A DNA stretch of 64,000 nucleotides from Paenibacillus albidus (GTDB lineage Bacteria; Bacillota; Bacilli; Paenibacillales; Paenibacillaceae). A program made the position numbers and the translations under genes. Numbering within the stretch: the first letter of the stretch is position 1; each line of letters opens with the position of its first letter. Location: the NCBI RefSeq assembly GCF_014644435.1, contig NZ_BMKR01000001.1, forward strand, positions 310,001 through 374,000, in the 5' to 3' direction. Under the pieces are notes generated by a model. The model saw only the letters and a program-made list of their open reading frames with translations. It did no database searches and was not told where the DNA came from. Below are positions 60,635-64,000 of this stretch, piece after piece.

Positions 60635-61390
60635 ATGGATCGTGTTCTATATATTGTAAGTGCAGCGCATGAGCCTAATACTTATATTCCGCCGCATCAG
60701 CATGAATGCTACGAGTTAGTGTACTATATTCATGCCCTGGGCTCATCCAATGTGGGCGCGCGGAACTATCATTTTCGCTCCTCATCCTTTGCTTTGATTC
60801 CGCCAAACTTCAAGCATGACGAGAAGCATACACCGGGAGCGGAGCTGCTATTCGTGGGGTTTATTTGCGATCACCCGAACCTGAGTGCACTCTCGGGTGT
60901 CTACGAGGACGACAAGGAACAAACGGTGCTGCAGATTCTGCTGCGGATGAAAGCTGAATTCTCCCGCAAGCAAGACGGCTTCACTGAGCTGATGAACCTG
61001 CAGATGAGCGAAATCATCGTTCATCTCCTGCGGTTGCTGGGAGCGGGACATTCCCCCTCGCCTTCAGAAGACCGGGTTCAGTATGTTCTGAACTATATGG
61101 ATGAGCACTACCGGAATAAATTGTCCGTCAAGACCCTGTCCGATATGTCCGGGTACAGCTATGACCGCTTCCGGCATATCTTCAAGGAACGGTTCGGCCT
61201 TTCCCCACTCCGTTATCTTCTGCTGAAACGACTGGATTATGCCAAGTCACTGCTGCGGCACACTCAAATGCCGATCTCCGAAATCTCGGCTAACGCCGGC
61301 TTTGTGAATGATGCCCAGTTCTGCAACATGTTCAAACGCGAGATTGGTCAGACCCCGCGCACGTTTCGGGTCAGCAACAAAACCAAATAA
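60635..61390 (+). CDS. AraC-family regulator, cupin type
   Basis: A 251-residue regulator. N-terminal cupin with PPHQHECYELVYYIH and FALIPPNFKHDEKH (about 18-70); C-terminal AraC domain with LSVKTLSDMSGYSYDRFRHI and ISEISANAGFVNDAQFCNMF, ending GQTPRTFR. It faces nupN across the 311-bp gap, so control of the nucleoside operon is possible, but its sensor resembles sugar-responsive regulators. ATG at 60635 follows GATGGAGGGTCATC. Confidence 0.88.
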   Translation: MDRVLYIVSAAHEPNTYIPPHQHECYELVYYIHALGSSNVGARNYHFRSSSFALIPPNFKHDEKHTPGAELLFVGFICDHPNLSALSGVYEDDKEQTVLQILLRMKAEFSRKQDGFTELMNLQMSEIIVHLLRLLGAGHSPSPSEDRVQYVLNYMDEHYRNKLSVKTLSDMSGYSYDRFRHIFKERFGLSPLRYLLLKRLDYAKSLLRHTQMPISEISANAGFVNDAQFCNMFKREIGQTPRTFRVSNKTK

Positions 61391-61412
61391 ACCTGTTCGA
61401 GTCCACCCTTAT

Positions 61413-62297
61413 TTATAAGGTACTTCCCCCGGTCTGCTGCCTTCTGCGGTACGCTCCCGGTGTCATGCCCAGCTTGGCGGAGAACTGCCGCGTCATATAA
61501 TTGAAATCGGGAATGCCGATGGCCTCGGCTATTTCGGGGATGGACAGCTGTGTATGGCTCAACAGCTTCTTTGCTTCTTCCAGCCGCAGGTGCAGCACGT
61601 ACTGCAGCGGGGTGGTTCCGGTATGCTTTTTCATGCAGCGTGTGATGTAATCGAACTGGAAATGCAGTGCCCTCTCCATCCCCGCCGAGTCAAAGGGCTC
61701 CCGCCAATGCTGATTCAAATAGTTCACCGCCGCCTGGTTCAGCCGGGCGGATGGCGCCAGCAGCAGATTTCGCGAGCATTCCTCCTGCAGCGCCGTGAAC
61801 AGCCGGGTGAGCAGCAAGTGCAGCCGGATTGCATTCCCTCCGCACAGGTGATTATGCACCTCGTTCAATTCATCCAGAATAGGCGCAAGCAGCTGCAGCT
61901 CCACCTGGGCAAATTTCGGAAGATACAGATGCTGAAGCGGAGTCGGAGCCTGGTCCTCCACGGTTCCCTTCGAAATCAGGGAAGACCAGGGAATGGCTTC
62001 CTGCTCCATAAGCTCCGTTTGCTGTCCATGTACGAAATGCACCCAATAAATCTCCGTTTCCTCCTCACAAGGAAGATGCCCGTAATGCGGCAACCCGGCT
62101 TCCAGCAGCAGCATCATCCCCGCCCTGACAGCGTAGGCCGTGCCACTTTCCGTCATATACAACGTTCCCCGCTTGACCAGCAGCAGGTCATATACGCCGA
62201 AAGTCCGCTGAAAATGCTGGTTCCCCGGTTGCCAGACCGCATGTCCCACCATTACAAATTGCGGCAGCGGCGGGATCGTGAATTCCAGACATAACAT
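61413..62297 (-). CDS. AraC-family regulator divergent from the glycosidase gene
   Basis: A 294-residue regulator with an N-terminal cupin (YDLLLVKRGTLYMTESGTAY, LLLEAGLPHYGHLP) and a C-terminal AraC domain (FQFDYITRCMKKHTGTTPLQ, IPEIAEAIGIPDFNYMTRQF, LGMTPGAYRRR). It is divergent from the GHL6-type gene by 130 bp and so the likely regulator of that gene. ATG at 62297 follows CAGGGAGGGACAAGG. Confidence 0.88.
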   Translation of the reverse strand: MLCLEFTIPPLPQFVMVGHAVWQPGNQHFQRTFGVYDLLLVKRGTLYMTESGTAYAVRAGMMLLLEAGLPHYGHLPCEEETEIYWVHFVHGQQTELMEQEAIPWSSLISKGTVEDQAPTPLQHLYLPKFAQVELQLLAPILDELNEVHNHLCGGNAIRLHLLLTRLFTALQEECSRNLLLAPSARLNQAAVNYLNQHWREPFDSAGMERALHFQFDYITRCMKKHTGTTPLQYVLHLRLEEAKKLLSHTQLSIPEIAEAIGIPDFNYMTRQFSAKLGMTPGAYRRRQQTGGSTL

Positions 62298-62427
62298 CCT
62301 TGTCCCTCCCTGTGATAAGTCGATTCTGTGCTATTTGAGGTCTATATTAGCACTATTCCCTCACCTGAAAAAGCGTTACATTTACTGGGAGCTTATTTCA
62401 TACCATTAGCATAGGGGCTGTTCATTT

Positions 62428-64000
62428 ATGCGTTTTCGTCAGGTTCATCTGGATTTCCATACCTCCGGGGCAATCCCGGAAATCGGGCGCCAGTTCTCAA
62501 AAGAGCAGTTTCAGGCCATGCTGCGCTTAGGACATGTCGATTCGATCACCGTCTTCTCCAAATGCCATCATGGCTGGGCCTACCATCCCAGCGAGGCCAA
62601 TAAGCAGCATCCGGGTCTTGATTTCGACCTGCTGGGGGCGATGATCGGGGCCGCTCATGAGATCGACGTCAAAACCCCGGTCTATCTCTCGGCAGGACTG
62701 GACGAACGGCTGGCCCGGCAACATCCGGAATGGCTGATCCGCAGCGCCGAGGACCAGACCCGCTGGGTCAAAGGCTTTATGGAGCCCGGTTATCATGAAT
62801 TCTGCTTCAACACACCATTCCTCGATATTTTGCTGGCACAGATCACGGAAGTCGTTACCCGTTATGATGCCGACGGTATCTTTCTCGATATTGTCGGTGC
62901 ACGCAAATGTTATTGCCATCACTGTGTCGACACACTGCTGCAGGCGGGAGAAGACCCGCGCAATGAACAACAGGTGCTTGCACTCGGCGAGCGGACCTAT
63001 CTGGAATATACCCGCCGGGTGATGGAGACAGTCCATGCCATCAAGCCTGGACTTCCCATCTTCCACAATGCCGGACACCAGACCCGGGGACGCCGCGATC
63101 TGGTGACAGTCAACACCCACCTCGAGCTGGAATCCCTGCCCACCGGCGGCTGGGGCTACGATCATTTCCCGCTGTCTGCGCGTTATGTCCAGTCACTCGG
63201 GCTGGAGTACCTTGGGATGACCGGCAAATTCCATACCTCCTGGGGCGAGTTCGGCGGCTATAAGCATCCGAATGCCCTGCGTTTTGAGGCGGCTCTAAGT
63301 CTGGCCCACGGAGCCAAATGCTCCATCGGCGATCAATTGCATCCGCGCGGTCTAATGGATGAAGCCACCTACAGCCTGATCGGCTTTGCCTATGCGGAGG
63401 TGGAAGCCAAGGAAGCCTGGTGCAGCGGGGTGGCCAATGTAGCCGATATCGCTGTTCTGTCGCTGGAAGCGGTGCTGGAGCAGGCGCCCGGCCGGCTGGG
63501 CGGACCACAGAACCGCAACAATCCAGCTGATATCGGTGTTGTGCGGATGCTGAATGAGAGCCATTATTTATATGATGTGGTCGATGCATCCGCAAACTTT
63601 GCTGCTTATAAAGTGCTGCTGCTGCCCGACGGCATTATGCTCTGGCCGGAGCTGGCAGCCAAGATCGGGAAGTTCATGGAACAAGGCGGCAAAGTACTGG
63701 CCACCGGACGGTCCGGGCTGACGCTGAACGGAGACGGCTTCGCGCTGGACTTGGGCGTAACCTGGCTGGGCCGGAACGAATACAAGCCGAACTACTTCCG
63801 CCCTGACTTTACACCCGGCGCTCTGCTGCCGGCGTCCTTCGTAATGTATTCCGAAGGGCAGATGGTAAAGCTTACAGCCTCCGGCCGGGTGCTGGGCCAA
63901 CAAGAGAATCCTTATTTTAACCGCGATGTGTTCACCTTCTGCTCCCACCTGCATACGCCAAGCGACCAACATCCTGCCGGGCCGGGTATGGTTGCTACTG
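62428..64000 (+). CDS. GHL6-type glycoside hydrolase, N-terminal 524 residues, cut by window edge
   Basis: An open frame from ATG 62428 to the window end, preceded by AGGGG. It starts MRFRQVHLDFHTSGAIPEIG and continues with SITVFSKCHHGWAYHPSEAN and PGLDFDLLGAMIGAAHEIDV, the pattern of the hypothetical glycosyl hydrolase family 6 barrel. YDADGIFLDIVGARKCYCHHC (about 145-165) contains acidic residues that could be catalytic. From about 370 a beta-galactosidase-trimerisation-like (class I glutaminase-like) domain follows, with YKVLLLPDGIMLWPELAAKI and GGKVLATGRSGL. No signal peptide, so it should act on imported oligosaccharides. Substrate unknown; some relatives are annotated as fucosidases or galactosidases. 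Confidence 0.78.
   Translation, partial: MRFRQVHLDFHTSGAIPEIGRQFSKEQFQAMLRLGHVDSITVFSKCHHGWAYHPSEANKQHPGLDFDLLGAMIGAAHEIDVKTPVYLSAGLDERLARQHPEWLIRSAEDQTRWVKGFMEPGYHEFCFNTPFLDILLAQITEVVTRYDADGIFLDIVGARKCYCHHCVDTLLQAGEDPRNEQQVLALGERTYLEYTRRVMETVHAIKPGLPIFHNAGHQTRGRRDLVTVNTHLELESLPTGGWGYDHFPLSARYVQSLGLEYLGMTGKFHTSWGEFGGYKHPNALRFEAALSLAHGAKCSIGDQLHPRGLMDEATYSLIGFAYAEVEAKEAWCSGVANVADIAVLSLEAVLEQAPGRLGGPQNRNNPADIGVVRMLNESHYLYDVVDASANFAAYKVLLLPDGIMLWPELAAKIGKFMEQGGKVLATGRSGLTLNGDGFALDLGVTWLGRNEYKPNYFRPDFTPGALLPASFVMYSEGQMVKLTASGRVLGQQENPYFNRDVFTFCSHLHTPSDQHPAGPGMVAT

Noticed and set aside
62380..62400. Catabolite-responsive element near AAAAAGCGTTACA ahead of the GHL6-type gene
   Set aside because: Only part of the core matches; the outer TG/CA pairs are out of register.
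62527..63165. 212-codon minus-strand frame opposite the GHL6-type gene
   Set aside because: It is antisense to a coding frame with clear family motifs and has no start signals.

Overview
The window reads as a Firmicutes chromosome, most likely Paenibacillus. Supporting signs are FapR-type control of fabH, an SspI spore protein, ribonuclease J, a YwmB-family protein, a Lia-type envelope-stress locus, YesM/YesN-type two-component systems beside CUT1 sugar importers, and strong AGGAGG-type ribosome binding sites with occasional TTG/GTG starts. No rRNA, tRNA or CRISPR array was seen.

Layout. 0-2 kb: 5' part of fabH with a FapR operator, a lipoprotein, and the first of three related GNAT-like proteins. 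2-7.5 kb: a tight four-gene operon (Zn-dehydrogenase resembling L-galactonate 5-dehydrogenase, aldo/keto reductase, tagaturonate reductase, COG3618 lactonase) facing an AraC regulator; the best reading is L-galactose to altronate. 7.5-10.6 kb: sucrose phosphorylase facing its LacI regulator, with operators in both promoters. 10.6-15.2 kb: sugar nucleotidyltransferase, two more GNAT-like genes, a 37-codon gene with its own terminator, RNase J, and a small STAS/SpoIIAA-like protein.

15.38-31.00 kb: a 15.6-kb segment bounded by perfect 25-bp inverted repeats, each followed inward by two further degenerate copies of the same site. These look like transposase-binding arrays, but no transposase is recognisable between them. 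All of its genes are on the minus strand: ADP-ribosylglycohydrolase, CUT1 sugar importer with YesM/YesN-like regulators, a DUF6259-like glycosidase, an SDR and a galactonate-dehydratase-like enzyme. Its KDPG aldolase, KDG kinase, a BNR-type gene and a GntR regulator are broken, so the segment looks like a decaying Entner-Doudoroff-type sugar-acid island. Its right end supplies the last codons and stop of a SpoU-type rRNA methyltransferase.

31-38.7 kb: housekeeping genes (rRNA methyltransferase, Ktr regulatory subunit, sspI, prfC, zwf with a Fur-like box, ywmB), a DUF2812 protein and an IS200/IS605 transposase remnant. 38.9-43.9 kb: lia cluster (LiaI-like, two PspA paralogues, PspC, LiaF, LiaS, LiaR). 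44.2-49.3 kb: OmpR/histidine kinase pair with an FtsX-type ABC transporter, probably antimicrobial-peptide sensing and resistance. 49.4-51.7 kb: metNPQ methionine importer, with metN lacking a normal start codon. 53.1-60.3 kb: nupNOPQ-type nucleoside importer co-transcribed with a nucleoside hydrolase and a second ADP-ribosylglycohydrolase. 60.6-64 kb: two AraC regulators and the 5' part of a GHL6-type glycosidase gene.

Coordinates use the start codon best supported by a ribosome binding site and family length, so several genes are shorter than the longest open frame.
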